64,000 bases of DNA, taken from positions 518,256 to 582,255 of the forward strand of contig NZ_KE007346.1 in NCBI RefSeq assembly GCF_000400715.1, in the 5' to 3' direction. Each line of letters starts with the position of its first letter. The stretch's first letter is position 1. Positions 36,474 through 46,371 of the stretch are shown here, piece after piece. This DNA comes from Acinetobacter genomosp. 15BJ. GTDB taxonomy: Bacteria; Pseudomonadota; Gammaproteobacteria; Pseudomonadales; Moraxellaceae. The notes beneath the pieces are model-generated. The model ran no database searches, had not been told where the DNA came from, and was given only the letters and a program-made list of their open reading frames with translations. The position numbers and the translations under genes were made by a program.

Positions 36474-36476
36474 ATC

Positions 36477-36506
36477 AAAAAAGGCACAGCAATGTGCCTT
36501 TTTTAT
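36477..36506. terminator. Terminator after the permease gene
   Basis: AAAAAGGCACA-GCAA-TGTGCCTTTTTT, suited to both convergent genes. Confidence 0.85.
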
Positions 36507-36526
36507 TGCATCGATGTTGTATTGAT

Positions 36527-36976
36527 CTAGAAGGGTGGAAACTTGTCCTGAACCAGATTGAGTTGAATCCCATGTTCTAAATAGGCTTTCAGACTATCGA
36601 CAACGGTAGTGAAGCCACCCGTATTATCAATAATAAAGGCAATCAGCTCATCACCTTGTAAGGGGATATTATAATTTTGAATTCTGAGATAGGTTTGATC
36701 GTCATTGATCGCTTCAAAGATAAAATCAACCGTACTGCTCAGCTCGCCCCATTGGATCTGAATCAATTCATTGGCAATGATTTTTGTCACCTTTACGGTT
36801 GCCGAAACTTGGTATTTTTCCCAAGTCCATTCAACCGTTTTTCCTTGTTCAAGTGGTGCTGTTGCCGAACTAAACCAAAATTTTGAGGTGATTTCTGGAT
36901 CAATAAATGCTTCAAAAACGCTGTGGGCCGGTTTACGAATCAGCATTTGTGTTTCAATGATGACAGGATTTAGCAT
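36527..36976 (-). CDS. SRPBCC/AHSA1-family protein
   Basis: The 149-aa protein matches the activator-of-Hsp90 homology (AHSA1, START-like) group: MLIRKPAHSVFEAFIDPE at the start, TSKFWFSSATAPLEQGKTVEWTW, then FTTVVDSLKAYLEHGIQL at the C-terminal helix. Such proteins bind hydrophobic ligands; the function is unknown. The ATG at 36976 is preferred; a longer frame from 37039 adds residues unlike the family. Confidence 0.8.
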   Translation of the reverse strand: MLNPVIIETQMLIRKPAHSVFEAFIDPEITSKFWFSSATAPLEQGKTVEWTWEKYQVSATVKVTKIIANELIQIQWGELSSTVDFIFEAINDDQTYLRIQNYNIPLQGDELIAFIIDNTGGFTTVVDSLKAYLEHGIQLNLVQDKFPPF

Positions 36977-37215
36977 TGTATCTGTTCTTTTTGATAGGGA
37001 ATTGTCATAAAACATATATAAACTGGCTGCTCTGCCCAAGATGCTTTTTGTTAAGCAGAATGCGCGAGTGTTCTTTTTAATTCCATAAAATTCAATATCT
37101 AAAAGCTATTTTTGTTGCTGTAACACAATTTTTGGCTGTGAAAATAAAGCAGAAAATATGACTTTATGACCAATAATTTTCTAAAAAATGAGCTTAATAA
37201 ATGGCTATCACAAAA

Positions 37216-37244
37216 GCGTCATAAAGTTGTCACTTAATTGTCAT
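37216..37244 (+). promoter_or_regulatory. Pho box, three heptamers at 11-bp spacing
   Basis: GCGTCAT, TTGTCAC and TTGTCAT begin at 37216, 37227 and 37238, close to the PhoB repeat CTGTCAT with four-base AT-rich spacers. It is placed about 90 bp before pstS, where a PhoB-activated promoter is expected. Confidence 0.75.
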
Positions 37245-37332
37245 ATTATCTGCTCAAAATGCAGTTAACCAAAGTACAACACTTAACTTAAAAAGAGTTG
37301 TAAACCAAATTGCATAAATGAGAGAAAACAGA

Positions 37333-38364
37333 ATGCGCTTAAATCCACGTCACATCGCAATTGCATTAGCTGTATCTGGGGCAACTGTAGCAACGACTGC
37401 AAATGCAGCTCGTGATACGATTCAAATTGCTGGTTCATCTACTGTATTACCGTTTGCAAGTATTGTTGCTGAAGAGTTTGGCAACACATTCCCACAGTTC
37501 AAAGCACCAGTTGTTGGTTCAGGTGGTACGGGCGGTGGTTTGAAACAATTCTGTCAAGGTGTAGGTGATAACACCATCGACATCGCAAATGCTTCTCGTC
37601 AAATTAAAGACACAGAACTTGATGCATGTAAAAAATCTGGCGTAAACCAAGTACAAGAAATTAAAGTGGGTTACGACGGTATCGTATTTGCATCAAATGT
37701 TAAAAAAGCAGCATATAAATTAAAACCAATCCATGTATTCACTGCATTATCTGCACAGCTTCCTTCAAATGGTAAATTAGTTCCAAACCCATATACAACT
37801 TGGAACCAAATTGATAAATCATTACCAAATGAGCCGATCACTTTAGTTATTCCTGCATCTAACCACGGTACGCGTGAAGTTTTCCAAGAGAAAATGGTTG
37901 ATGCCGGTTGTGAAGCATTTGATTACTACAAAGCTTTAAGCAAAGACGATCAAAAGAAAGCATGTTCAACCTTCCGTAAAGATGGTCGTGTGATTGAAAT
38001 TGCGGGTGACTATACTGAAACTCTAGCTCGCTTGAAAACTTCTCCAAATGCAGTAGGTGTATTTGGTCTAGGTTTCTATGATTCAAACCGTGATAAATTA
38101 CGTGTAGCGACTGTAAATGGCGTGACTCCATCTGAGAAAACTGTACTAGATGGTAGCTACCTTGTTTCGCGTCCATTGTTCTTCTACGTGAAAGGCGAGC
38201 ACTTGAAATCAATCAAAGGCTTACCACAATACACAGAATTCTTCTTAAACAAGAAAATTTCTGGTAAAGGTTCTAAATTAGAAAAAGCGGGCTTGATTCC
38301 TTTAAGCGACAAAGAGCGTGCAAAAATCCTAGCTGATTTCAAAGCGGGTAAATCAGTTAAGTAA
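37333..38364 (+). CDS. pstS: Phosphate ABC transporter, periplasmic binding protein
   Basis: PstS captures phosphate in the periplasm for PstCAB. The 343-aa protein has a Sec signal peptide ending TTANA, then IQIAGSSTVLPFASIVAEEF and GSGGTGGGLKQFC, the phosphate-binding loops of PstS; SRQIKDTELDAC also fits. The ATG at 37333 is preferred over one fifteen bases upstream because GAGAG lies between. An attenuator-like hairpin separates pstS from pstC, in keeping with higher PstS need. Confidence 0.95.
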   Translation: MRLNPRHIAIALAVSGATVATTANAARDTIQIAGSSTVLPFASIVAEEFGNTFPQFKAPVVGSGGTGGGLKQFCQGVGDNTIDIANASRQIKDTELDACKKSGVNQVQEIKVGYDGIVFASNVKKAAYKLKPIHVFTALSAQLPSNGKLVPNPYTTWNQIDKSLPNEPITLVIPASNHGTREVFQEKMVDAGCEAFDYYKALSKDDQKKACSTFRKDGRVIEIAGDYTETLARLKTSPNAVGVFGLGFYDSNRDKLRVATVNGVTPSEKTVLDGSYLVSRPLFFYVKGEHLKSIKGLPQYTEFFLNKKISGKGSKLEKAGLIPLSDKERAKILADFKAGKSVK

Positions 38365-38378
38365 TATTGTTAAAAGGG

Positions 38379-38412
38379 AGGCTGGTGAGACGTTGGATCA
38401 TCAGCCTTTTTG
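38379..38412 (+). terminator. Hairpin and T-run between pstS and pstC (attenuator)
   Basis: AGGCTGGTGA pairs with TCATCAGCCT (one G-T pair) and is followed by TTTTT. In an otherwise continuous operon this would thin transcription after pstS. Confidence 0.6.
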
Positions 38413-38463
38413 TCTAGCTAAGTTTTTTCAAATCATGAAAATTGAGAAAACAGTGGAGATTAC

Positions 38464-39843
38464 ATGAATCTGCTACTTATCGGTGTGTTATTAGCCCTTG
38501 TGGCAATTGCATATCAAATCGGGCTGAGTAAAAGCCGTAACCTAGCAGGTAAGGGAAATAACTCAGCAACACTACATTCTCGTCCAGGATATTATGGGGC
38601 GTTGGTTGCTTTGTGGTGTGGTATTCCTGCTTTTTTAATTTTGATTATTTGGAACTTGGTTGAACCAAGTATTTTACAACATATTATTTTCAATAATATT
38701 CCTGCATCTGTAAGTTCGACCTTAGATGCGGCAGGCCGTGATGTTTTAACCAGTCGAGTACAAGCAATTGCTTCTGGTTTCGGGGTAACAGATCAGCCAG
38801 CGGCATATGAAGTTGCAGCAGCACAACAACTTGCTAAATTTCAGACCATTGGCTCTTTTGCAAAACTTGCAGTAGTGATTAGTGCTGGATTGGCTGGTTT
38901 AGTGTGGGCAAAACGTCATGTGAGCCAACAATTCCGTGCACGTAACCAAGTCGAAAAAACTATTAATGTTGCTTTGATTCTGTGTTCAGGTGTCGCAATC
39001 TTGACAACAATCGGTATTGTTTTATCGATGTTAAGAGAAGCGTTGCACTTTTTCCATTTTGTCAGTCCAGTTGACTTCTTCTTTGGTACTGAATGGAATC
39101 CAGGCTTTAGTACATCAGGAAATGCAGAAGGCAGCTACGGCATCTTACCGCTGATTTGGGGAACCTTAATGGTCAGTGGTATCGCATTATTGGTTGCGGT
39201 ACCGATTGGCTTGTTGGTTGCGATTTATCTGGCTGAATATGCATCGCCAAGGTTGCGTTCTTGGGCAAAACCTGCAATTGAGGTTTTGGCAGGGATTCCA
39301 ACCATCGTTTATGGTGTATTTGCCTTAATGGTGATTGGCCCATTCTTTAAAATGGTGGGTGAAAGTGTTGGTATCAATATTAATGCGACCAGTGCCCTAA
39401 CCGCAGGTTTTGTGATGGGGATTATGATTATCCCATTTGTTTCCTCATTGTCTGATGACATCATTACTCAGGTGCCTCGCGCATTACGTGATGGTTCTTT
39501 GGGCCTAGGTGCAACGAAATCAGAAACCATTCGTCAAGTTGTATTGCCTGCTGCTTTACCAGGGATTACAGGTGCATTTTTGCTTGCCGTATCCCGTGCA
39601 GTGGGTGAGACCATGATTGTGGTGCTTGCAGCAGGGAACAGTCCATTGTTGCATGCAAATCCATTTGAAGCAGTTTCAACAGTAACCGTCACGATTGTGA
39701 AGCAATTAACGGGGGATACTGACTTTGCCAGCCCGCAAGCACTGGTGGCATTTGCCCTTGGTTTAACGCTGTTTGTGATTACTTTGGGTCTAAACATTAT
39801 TGCACTGTACATCGTGCGTAAATATCGTGAGCAATACGAATGA
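38464..39843 (+). CDS. pstC: Phosphate ABC transporter permease
   Basis: PstC forms half of the inner-membrane channel. At 459 aa it is longer than E. coli PstC (319 aa): an N-terminal part with three hydrophobic segments and a soluble loop (residues 75-125) precedes the permease core. The core has the EAA-like loop ALRDGSLGLGATKSETIRQVVLPAALPGI and ends [18 protein letters not shown]. This longer type is usual in Pseudomonas and Acinetobacter. The stop overlaps the pstA start by four bases. Confidence 0.93.
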   Translation: MNLLLIGVLLALVAIAYQIGLSKSRNLAGKGNNSATLHSRPGYYGALVALWCGIPAFLILIIWNLVEPSILQHIIFNNIPASVSSTLDAAGRDVLTSRVQAIASGFGVTDQPAAYEVAAAQQLAKFQTIGSFAKLAVVISAGLAGLVWAKRHVSQQFRARNQVEKTINVALILCSGVAILTTIGIVLSMLREALHFFHFVSPVDFFFGTEWNPGFSTSGNAEGSYGILPLIWGTLMVSGIALLVAVPIGLLVAIYLAEYASPRLRSWAKPAIEVLAGIPTIVYGVFALMVIGPFFKMVGESVGININATSALTAGFVMGIMIIPFVSSLSDDIITQVPRALRDGSLGLGATKSETIRQVVLPAALPGITGAFLLAVSRAVGETMIVVLAAGNSPLLHANPFEAVSTVTVTIVKQLTGDTDFASPQALVAFALGLTLFVITLGLNIIALYIVRKYREQYE

Positions 39844-41234
39844 GTTCATCAAATACATCTCCTCTGGATCCGAACCTATTGGATCCTCAAGTAGCTGCTG
39901 AACAACGTGAGCAGCGTAAAAGAAAGATCCAAAGTTCTTTGGCTAAGCGTCATCGTAAGGAAAAAACCTTCCGCTTTGCAGGTATCTCGGCGGTCGTGAT
40001 CGCGCTGGCATTTGTTGCCTTACTATTTGGTAGCATCTTGGCGAAAGGTTTGCCTTCTTTTTGGCAAAGCAGTATTACAGTTCCTGTTTATTTTGATCCA
40101 GCGATCATCAATGTTGGAGCGAAGCCAAAACAAACAGCAGGTGAAACCCCAGCTCACTTTGAAGAGCGCATGGTCGCTTGGCAAACTGAAATGGGTATGG
40201 TGGATTGGGATGCCTTGATCGTAAATGGGATTGTTGCTAAAAATAAAGCATTAGAGTCTCAACGTGATTATCTAAGCAGTTTATATACCAGTTCTGAAGC
40301 ATACCGTTTGCGTGATATGGTGCTTAAAAACCCTGCGCTGATTGGAAGTAAAGAAGAGATTAAATTCTTAGCGGATGCCAATATAGATGTATGGTTAGCA
40401 GGTAATATTGATCGTAGTTTGCCAGATGATCAGCAACAACTCGAACCAGAAGTTCGTCAACTTGCAGATCAGTTAAAAGCGGAAGGAATTATTAAAAGTA
40501 CCTTCAACACCAACTTGTTCTTTAGTCCGGATTCTCGTAGTTCACCTGCAACAAGTGGTTTAGCCGGTGCATTCATGGGTTCATTATTCATGATGATGAT
40601 CGTGATTGTGATCTCGATTCCAATTGGTGTTGCCAGTGCAATTTATCTTGAAGAGTTTGCACCAAAGAACATGATGACGGACATTATTGAAGTCAACATT
40701 AATAACTTGGCTGCGGTTCCTTCAATTGTATTTGGTTTACTGGGTGCAGCTATCTTTATTGGCTGGATGCAATTGCCATTATCAGCACCACTGGTCGGTG
40801 GTTTGGTTCTGAGCTTAATGACTTTACCAACCGTGATTATCACCACACGTGCATCGTTAAAAGCAGTGCCGCCTTCGATTCGTCAAGCCGCGTTGGGGCT
40901 AGGGGCGTCGAAAGTACAAACCATTTTTCATCATGTATTACCGTTGGCCTTACCGGGCATTATGACAGGTGCGATCATTGGGGTTGCACATGCACTGGGT
41001 GAAACTGCGCCATTACTTTTAATCGGAATGAGTGCTTTCGTTGCAAGCGTGCCGACAACACCACTCGATCAAGCGACAGCATTGCCAGTACAAGTTTATT
41101 TATGGCAAGGTAATGAATTACGTAACTTCTTCGAAGGACGTACCGCAGCAGCGATTATTGTTTTACTGGCATTAATGATTGGTTTAAACAGCCTTGCTAT
41201 TTGGCTCCGTAAGAAATTTGAAGTGCGTTGGTAA
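39840..41234 (+). CDS. pstA: Phosphate ABC transporter permease
   Basis: PstA is the second channel half. The 464-aa form carries a cytosolic N-terminus rich in Gln/Arg, one membrane segment near 45-70 and a periplasmic insert of about 160 residues (roughly 70-230, with [20 protein letters not shown]) before the permease core with [20 protein letters not shown] and [20 protein letters not shown]. The insert is absent from E. coli PstA (296 aa). The ATGA overlap with pstC suggests coupled translation. The insert may interact with PstS or the cell wall; this is a guess. Confidence 0.93.
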   Translation: MSSSNTSPLDPNLLDPQVAAEQREQRKRKIQSSLAKRHRKEKTFRFAGISAVVIALAFVALLFGSILAKGLPSFWQSSITVPVYFDPAIINVGAKPKQTAGETPAHFEERMVAWQTEMGMVDWDALIVNGIVAKNKALESQRDYLSSLYTSSEAYRLRDMVLKNPALIGSKEEIKFLADANIDVWLAGNIDRSLPDDQQQLEPEVRQLADQLKAEGIIKSTFNTNLFFSPDSRSSPATSGLAGAFMGSLFMMMIVIVISIPIGVASAIYLEEFAPKNMMTDIIEVNINNLAAVPSIVFGLLGAAIFIGWMQLPLSAPLVGGLVLSLMTLPTVIITTRASLKAVPPSIRQAALGLGASKVQTIFHHVLPLALPGIMTGAIIGVAHALGETAPLLLIGMSAFVASVPTTPLDQATALPVQVYLWQGNELRNFFEGRTAAAIIVLLALMIGLNSLAIWLRKKFEVRW

Positions 41235-41248
41235 TTGAGGAGAGTACA

Positions 41249-42163
41249 ATGAATACGATTGATATTATGAACGCCGTAGAAAAGGATAAATCAGTGAATC
41301 CACAGCAAAAAGAATTTACGTCACCTGAAGCGCAAGTTCAGCAATCAAATACTGCATTTGTCTCTCAGTTTGAAACGGCTTCTTCAAATAAAAAGCCAAA
41401 AACGAGCGAAGTGAAAATCAGTACCAAAGATGTTCATGTTTATTATGGTGACTCTGAGGCGATCAAAGGCATCGACCTTGATGTTTACCAGAATGAGGTG
41501 ATTGCATTTATTGGCCCATCGGGTTGTGGTAAATCAACGTTCTTACGGACTTTAAACCGTATGAATGACACGATTGATAGCTGCCGTGTGACAGGTAAGG
41601 TGACTTTGGATGATCAAGATATCTATGATCCAAACCTTGATGTGGTGTTATTGCGTGCGCAAGTAGGCATGGTGTTCCAAAAGCCAAACCCATTCCCAAA
41701 ATCAATTTTTGACAATGTTGCTTATGGCCCGAAACTACATGGTCTGGCACGTGATAAATATGATTTAGAAGAAATCGTGGAAAACAGTTTACGTAAAGCG
41801 GGCTTATGGGATGAAGTCAAAGATCGTTTGAGTCAGCCAGGCACTGGTTTATCAGGTGGTCAGCAACAGCGTTTATGTATTGCACGTACCATTGCGGTGA
41901 GTCCAGAAGTGATTTTGATGGATGAACCATGTTCGGCACTCGATCCAATTGCGACCGCAAAAATTGAAGAATTGATCTCAGAATTGTCAGAACAATTCAC
42001 CATTGCGATCGTCACCCACTCTATGCAACAAGCGGCGCGTGTCTCTGACCGTACAGCTTACTTCCATTTGGGTGACCTGATTGAAGTGAACTCGACTGAA
42101 AAAGTGTTTACTCAGCCTGATCATCAATTGACTGAAGCTTATATTACAGGGCGTTTTGGTTAA
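41249..42163 (+). CDS. pstB: Phosphate ABC transporter ATPase
   Basis: PstB powers phosphate import. The 304-aa protein has Walker [18 protein letters not shown], a Q-loop [17 protein letters not shown] typical of PstB, signature [15 protein letters not shown], Walker [16 protein letters not shown] and the switch His in IVTHSM. About 55 residues of polar sequence precede the ATPase core, longer than in E. coli. The ATG is chosen because GAGGAG precedes it; the TTG upstream is less likely. phoU does not follow. Confidence 0.97.
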   Translation: MNTIDIMNAVEKDKSVNPQQKEFTSPEAQVQQSNTAFVSQFETASSNKKPKTSEVKISTKDVHVYYGDSEAIKGIDLDVYQNEVIAFIGPSGCGKSTFLRTLNRMNDTIDSCRVTGKVTLDDQDIYDPNLDVVLLRAQVGMVFQKPNPFPKSIFDNVAYGPKLHGLARDKYDLEEIVENSLRKAGLWDEVKDRLSQPGTGLSGGQQQRLCIARTIAVSPEVILMDEPCSALDPIATAKIEELISELSEQFTIAIVTHSMQQAARVSDRTAYFHLGDLIEVNSTEKVFTQPDHQLTEAYITGRFG

Positions 42164-42179
42164 TTTTTTAGGGTTATAT

Positions 42180-42213
42180 AAAAAAGGGTCTTCGGACTCT
42201 TTTTTTATATATA
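42180..42213 (+). terminator. Terminator of the pst operon
   Basis: AAAAAGGGTC-TTCG-GACTCTTTTTTT with a G-T pair; stable TTCG loop. Confidence 0.7.
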
Positions 42214-42310
42214 AATGAAAATGAATCTATTTTGCAAAATCGCTATTGAATTTTTATTGAGCAGACCACATCTTAGAACAATAACGCCGAACTTATAGAG
42301 CACATACTTC

Positions 42311-43273
42311 ATGTTATTCCATTTACCTAAGTTTCCTGCTGAAATTCGTATTAGTCATTTAAATGCGCGTGTGAATGAACAAAGAAAAAGAATTGCGCAA
42401 ACGACAGCATCTCGTTTGGAGTTATTACAACTTGTTCAACAACTTTCCAAAGAAGCCAAGATCCGCAAAAAGAATGATCAAAAAATCTATGTCCTCGACT
42501 TTAAAGGGGATGTCCAAGCTTCTGCCGTAGATACTATTCGTGAAGAAATTACCCTGATTTTAGCGACTGCCAAAGCAGGGCATGACCGTGTTGTTGTTCG
42601 CTTGGAAAGTCCTGGTGGAATGGTGCATGGCTATGGTCTTGCAGCAGCTCAATTGGTGCGTTTACGTGATGCAGGCTTTCACGTCACCATCTGTGTAGAT
42701 AAGGTTGCAGCCAGTGGTGGTTATATGATGGCATGTATTGCCAGCGAAATTATCTCTGCGCCGTTTGCTGTGGTTGGTTCGATTGGTGTGGTCGCACAAG
42801 TGCCAAACTTCAATCGTTTGTTAAAACAACATAATGTTGATTTTGAATTATATACCGCAGGTGAATACAAGCGTACCGTGACTATGTTTGGTGAAAATAC
42901 ACCAGAAGGTAAGGCGAAGTTTGAAGAAGAATTGCAGCAAACCCATTCTTTATTTAAACATTTTGTTGAGAAATATCGTCCTCAACTGGATATTACAAAA
43001 GTGGCAACAGGTGAGCACTGGTATGGTGAGGACGCGCGTGAGCTGAACTTGGTTGATAAGCTACAGACCTCGGATGAGTATTTATTAAGTTTATTACCAA
43101 AGCATGATATTTATGTGATTAATACCCGTAAACGTCCAACTTTCGGTGAAAAATTAGGTTTGCAAGCTGCACAAATGGCTGAGAGTTTAATTCCAACTGT
43201 GCTCAGTAAAATTACCGATAGTCTGGCAAAGGCAAATAGCACATTGGTCCAAATGCGTGATCCAAAATTTTAA
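42311..43273 (+). CDS. sohB: S49-family peptidase (SohB/SppA-like)
   Basis: The 320-aa serine protease has the S49 core: VVVRLESPGGMVHGYGLAA, the catalytic serine in CVDKVAASGGYMMACIA, VGSIGVVAQVPNF, and the general-base lysine in YTAGEYKRTVTMFGENT. It fits SohB, a membrane-associated protease, but the N-terminal membrane segment of E. coli SohB is not obvious; the first 60 residues are basic and helical. It follows pstB and has its own terminator. Confidence 0.8.
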   Translation: MLFHLPKFPAEIRISHLNARVNEQRKRIAQTTASRLELLQLVQQLSKEAKIRKKNDQKIYVLDFKGDVQASAVDTIREEITLILATAKAGHDRVVVRLESPGGMVHGYGLAAAQLVRLRDAGFHVTICVDKVAASGGYMMACIASEIISAPFAVVGSIGVVAQVPNFNRLLKQHNVDFELYTAGEYKRTVTMFGENTPEGKAKFEEELQQTHSLFKHFVEKYRPQLDITKVATGEHWYGEDARELNLVDKLQTSDEYLLSLLPKHDIYVINTRKRPTFGEKLGLQAAQMAESLIPTVLSKITDSLAKANSTLVQMRDPKF

Positions 43274-43298
43274 TGATCGGAACTGTAAAATGATCTTG

Positions 43299-43327
43299 AA
43301 AAACCAGCCTATAGGGCTGGTTTTTTT
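43299..43327 (+). terminator. Terminator of the sohB-like gene
   Basis: AAACCAGCC-TATA-GGGCTGGTTT followed by Ts. Confidence 0.8.
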
Positions 43328-43524
43328 ATGTGTCTTCCTGTGATTTCTGTGAAAATTTTTGGTTGGATTTGAACATTTGGTGAATTAAACAAACATGACA
43401 AAACTTCTGATCGAAGAGATTGTAGTCATATCAATCATTTGATATTTTATTTGCAAGATGAATTACTTAATTATTCATTAATCGAAGAATTATTTAAAAA
43501 TATAATTGATAAGTGAGCATAATA

Positions 43525-45669
43525 ATGACAAGAGTCGTTGTTTTTTCAAAGAAAAACTCGAATATCCTACAAGATGCACAACTAAAAAGTGTGGTTTTAG
43601 ACCAGCCTTCGATCGTACAGATTGGTGTAAATCAAGCAGATATTAAATCAATTATCAAGCAAGGTAATGATCTTGTCATTACACTAAAAAATGGTGAAAA
43701 GATTGTTGTTAGTGGTTTTTATAGTAATGAAAATCTAACCGAACACAGCCTAGCACTCGCAAAAGTGGATGGTACTTATGCGGTCGCAGAGTTTGATGAT
43801 TCGGGTAAATTTGTTCGTTATGCCCCAGCGACCTCATTGACCCAATTTGCATATACTGATGCAGTTACTACACCAGTTTCTCAGCCTCAAAATGTTGATC
43901 ATGATTCTGCGATTAGTAAATCCCAATTATGGAAAGTCGGTTTGGCTGCTTTAGTCGCAGAAGGTGTGTATTTATGGGCAGTAAAAGATGATGATGACGA
44001 TAAAAATAAAAGTAGTAACCAACCGATTGATATAACACCACCAGCGACACCGACAGCGAATTTGGGTACAGATACACAAACCATTACGGGTAAAACCGAA
44101 GCGAAGGCCAAAATCGAAATTAAGGATGCTGCGGGGAAAGTGATTGCTACGACTCAAGCCGATGCCGAAGGAAATTACACGATTAAGCTGGATCAGCCTT
44201 TGGTGAATGGTGGCAAGGTCAGCGTGACCGCGATCGATAGTTCTGGCAATGCCTCTAAAGCAGCTGTCGTGACGGGAAATAAAGATACCATTGCACCAGA
44301 TGCGCCGACAGCACAACTCAATGCAGATGGCACAATTGTTACTGGCAAGGCAGAAGCCAATGCCAAAGTTTCCATTTATGATGCTGATGGAAAACTATTA
44401 GGTACCGTGATTGCGAATAAAGAAGGACTGTATTCGATAAAAGTTTCACCTGCATTAACCAGTGATATAGGCGGAACAGTGGTTGCCGAAGATGCTGCAG
44501 GAAACAAATCGACACCTTCTAAAGTGATTGCCGGAAAAGATACTTTGCCTCCTGATCAACCTTTTGTGGATGTAAATAAGGAAGGTTCCTCAATTCAAGG
44601 TCGAGCAGAGGCGAATAGCAAGGTACAGATCAAAGATGCGGATGGAAAAATCATTGGCAGTGGAGTCACAGATGCGCAGGGTAAATTTCAGATTACACTT
44701 TCACCCGCATTAGCCACAGATAAAAAGGCAACCATCATTGTAGAAGATGCTGCGGGGAACCAGTCCAAGCCACTTGAGATTACTGCTGGAAAGGACACTA
44801 TTGCGCCAGATAAAGCGGTTGCTGAAATCAATGCAGCAGGTGATTCGGTGGTGGGGACAGCGGAAGCAAATAGTAAAATTGAAATTAGAAGTGCGGATGG
44901 GAAAACGCTGTATGGTTCAGGTACTGTTGGTGCGGATGGAAAATTTAGCATTACACTTTCATCAGCTTTAACCGATAAAAATGTAGGTAAAGTCTATATC
45001 ATTGATGCTGCAGGGAACCGTTCCGAAGCTTCCGATGTGGTCGGGACAAAAGATACGATTGCGCCGAATAAACCTATTTTGCAAACGGTCATGGATGATG
45101 TCGGTGCGGTAAAAGGGGCGATCGCTGCGGGAGGTGATACCGATGATAGCAAACCGACTTTGGCAGGTGTGGGCGAAGCAAAAGCAGTCCTGACGATTTA
45201 TGACAATGGTCAACCGATTGGTACGGTAACAGTCGGGGATAATGGCAGATGGAGTTTTGAAGTCAAGCAGGATTTGAGTCTAGGGCCACATAAAATCACC
45301 TTAACCTTGACTGATGCAGCAGGGAATATTAGTGAAGCGAGTGATGCATTTAGTTTTAATGTGGTCGCACCTGTGGTGAAAGCCTCTTTGGCCGATACAA
45401 TTGATTTGGGTGCCTTACACCCCCAACACGCCGAACCTGTTTCTGAATCGACCAACACTGAAAAATTGGGCTTAAGCAGCTTATTATCTTCTCCAGAATC
45501 GACATCAAATCAGTTGGATGAGGTTTTGAACCAATTGCTTACAGGGCAAAGCTCATCTGCTACCATCAACAGCTCAGGAAACGCTGATTTAACCCATCTG
45601 GATTATGCTCAGACCATTAAAGCTGATCCTTTAGACCAGCTTACGGTATTGCAACATTCTATTATTTAA
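43525..45669 (+). CDS. Compact BapA-prefix adhesin with Ig-like repeats
   Basis: The 714-aa protein begins with a BapA-type prefix domain (RVVVFSKKNSNILQDAQL, VSGFYSNENL) ending in a hydrophobic segment VGLAALVAEGVYLWAV and an acidic DDDDDK stretch. Five Ig-like repeats of about 85 residues follow, marked by linkers DITPPATP, GNKDTIAPDAP, AGKDTLPPDQP, AGKDTIAPDKA and GTKDTIAPNKP. The end (from about 620) is Ser/Thr-rich and low in charge. Large Bap and Blp proteins of Acinetobacter share this prefix but have many more repeats. A role in surface attachment is likely; no type I secretion genes are in the window. The start ATG at 43525 is preferred to a GTG twelve bases upstream. Confidence 0.8.
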   Translation: MTRVVVFSKKNSNILQDAQLKSVVLDQPSIVQIGVNQADIKSIIKQGNDLVITLKNGEKIVVSGFYSNENLTEHSLALAKVDGTYAVAEFDDSGKFVRYAPATSLTQFAYTDAVTTPVSQPQNVDHDSAISKSQLWKVGLAALVAEGVYLWAVKDDDDDKNKSSNQPIDITPPATPTANLGTDTQTITGKTEAKAKIEIKDAAGKVIATTQADAEGNYTIKLDQPLVNGGKVSVTAIDSSGNASKAAVVTGNKDTIAPDAPTAQLNADGTIVTGKAEANAKVSIYDADGKLLGTVIANKEGLYSIKVSPALTSDIGGTVVAEDAAGNKSTPSKVIAGKDTLPPDQPFVDVNKEGSSIQGRAEANSKVQIKDADGKIIGSGVTDAQGKFQITLSPALATDKKATIIVEDAAGNQSKPLEITAGKDTIAPDKAVAEINAAGDSVVGTAEANSKIEIRSADGKTLYGSGTVGADGKFSITLSSALTDKNVGKVYIIDAAGNRSEASDVVGTKDTIAPNKPILQTVMDDVGAVKGAIAAGGDTDDSKPTLAGVGEAKAVLTIYDNGQPIGTVTVGDNGRWSFEVKQDLSLGPHKITLTLTDAAGNISEASDAFSFNVVAPVVKASLADTIDLGALHPQHAEPVSESTNTEKLGLSSLLSSPESTSNQLDEVLNQLLTGQSSSATINSSGNADLTHLDYAQTIKADPLDQLTVLQHSII

Positions 45670-45691
45670 TTGGTATTCATATTGAGAATAG

Positions 45692-45717
45692 CGCCTATTT
45701 TTGCATAGGCGTTTTTT
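45692..45717. terminator. Bidirectional terminator after the adhesin gene
   Basis: CGCCTAT and ATAGGCG pair around TTTTGC, followed by a T-run; it overlaps the last codons of the convergent membrane gene. Confidence 0.65.
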
Positions 45718-46333
45718 GTTTGAGCAGTTGAATGATACCGATTAGCAGTGCTCCGATGGTTGCAAGGAACATATCTTTGTGGGCATCCCACACGTCGCCT
45801 TGTTGGCCATTATAGTTTTCAGCATCTTCAGGTGATAAACCAATGGCGATCCACCATTCGATCAGTTCATAGAACATGCTCGATGCCATGACAAACTGGA
45901 TAACCAGTAAAAATAAGGTCAAAGGTTTGGCAGTTGGTAACCAGACTTGAAAACAGCGATAGAAAAAAGGATAGAGTAATAGACCGTAAGCAAAATGCAC
46001 CAGTCGATCATACATATTACGTGACCAACCCATGGTTTGATTTAAGTCAAAGTGAAAAAGGCTTTCAATCCATTCATTATAAGGCACATAAGAGTAGAGG
46101 TAGTGTGCCCCTAAGATATGGATCAAAAGAAAGCCCAGATAGAGGCAAAAACTATAAAAACTGATGCCAATCTTTTTCATCGTGACGATGAGGGCGATCA
46201 GCATCAAGACGGTACCCGCTTGGTGTAGTAGATAAGCCTCAAACTCAAGCGGCTGAATACTTGCGATTGCAACCACCAGAAGCACAATCGCCAGTGCAAT
46301 ATAATGTTTTAAACTCAGTTGTTGTTCGATCAT
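45695..46333 (-). CDS. DUF2238 (YjdF-like) membrane protein
   Basis: The 212-aa protein has about six membrane segments and the DUF2238 marks: HILGAHYLYSYVPYNEW, NMYDRLVHFAYGLLLYPF, SSMFYELIEWWIA and GQQGDVWDAHKDMFLATIGA. Conserved charged residues (His, Asp, Arg, Glu) lie within or next to membrane segments, which suggests a catalytic or transport role, but the function is unknown. It is followed by the lipoprotein gene upstream on the same strand, 38 bp away, and may be co-transcribed with it. Confidence 0.8.
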   Translation of the reverse strand: MIEQQLSLKHYIALAIVLLVVAIASIQPLEFEAYLLHQAGTVLMLIALIVTMKKIGISFYSFCLYLGFLLIHILGAHYLYSYVPYNEWIESLFHFDLNQTMGWSRNMYDRLVHFAYGLLLYPFFYRCFQVWLPTAKPLTLFLLVIQFVMASSMFYELIEWWIAIGLSPEDAENYNGQQGDVWDAHKDMFLATIGALLIGIIQLLKQKTPMQK

Positions 46334-46371
46334 ACTGTATCCTAAATACAGTCAGGCAAGTTTTATTGCTG

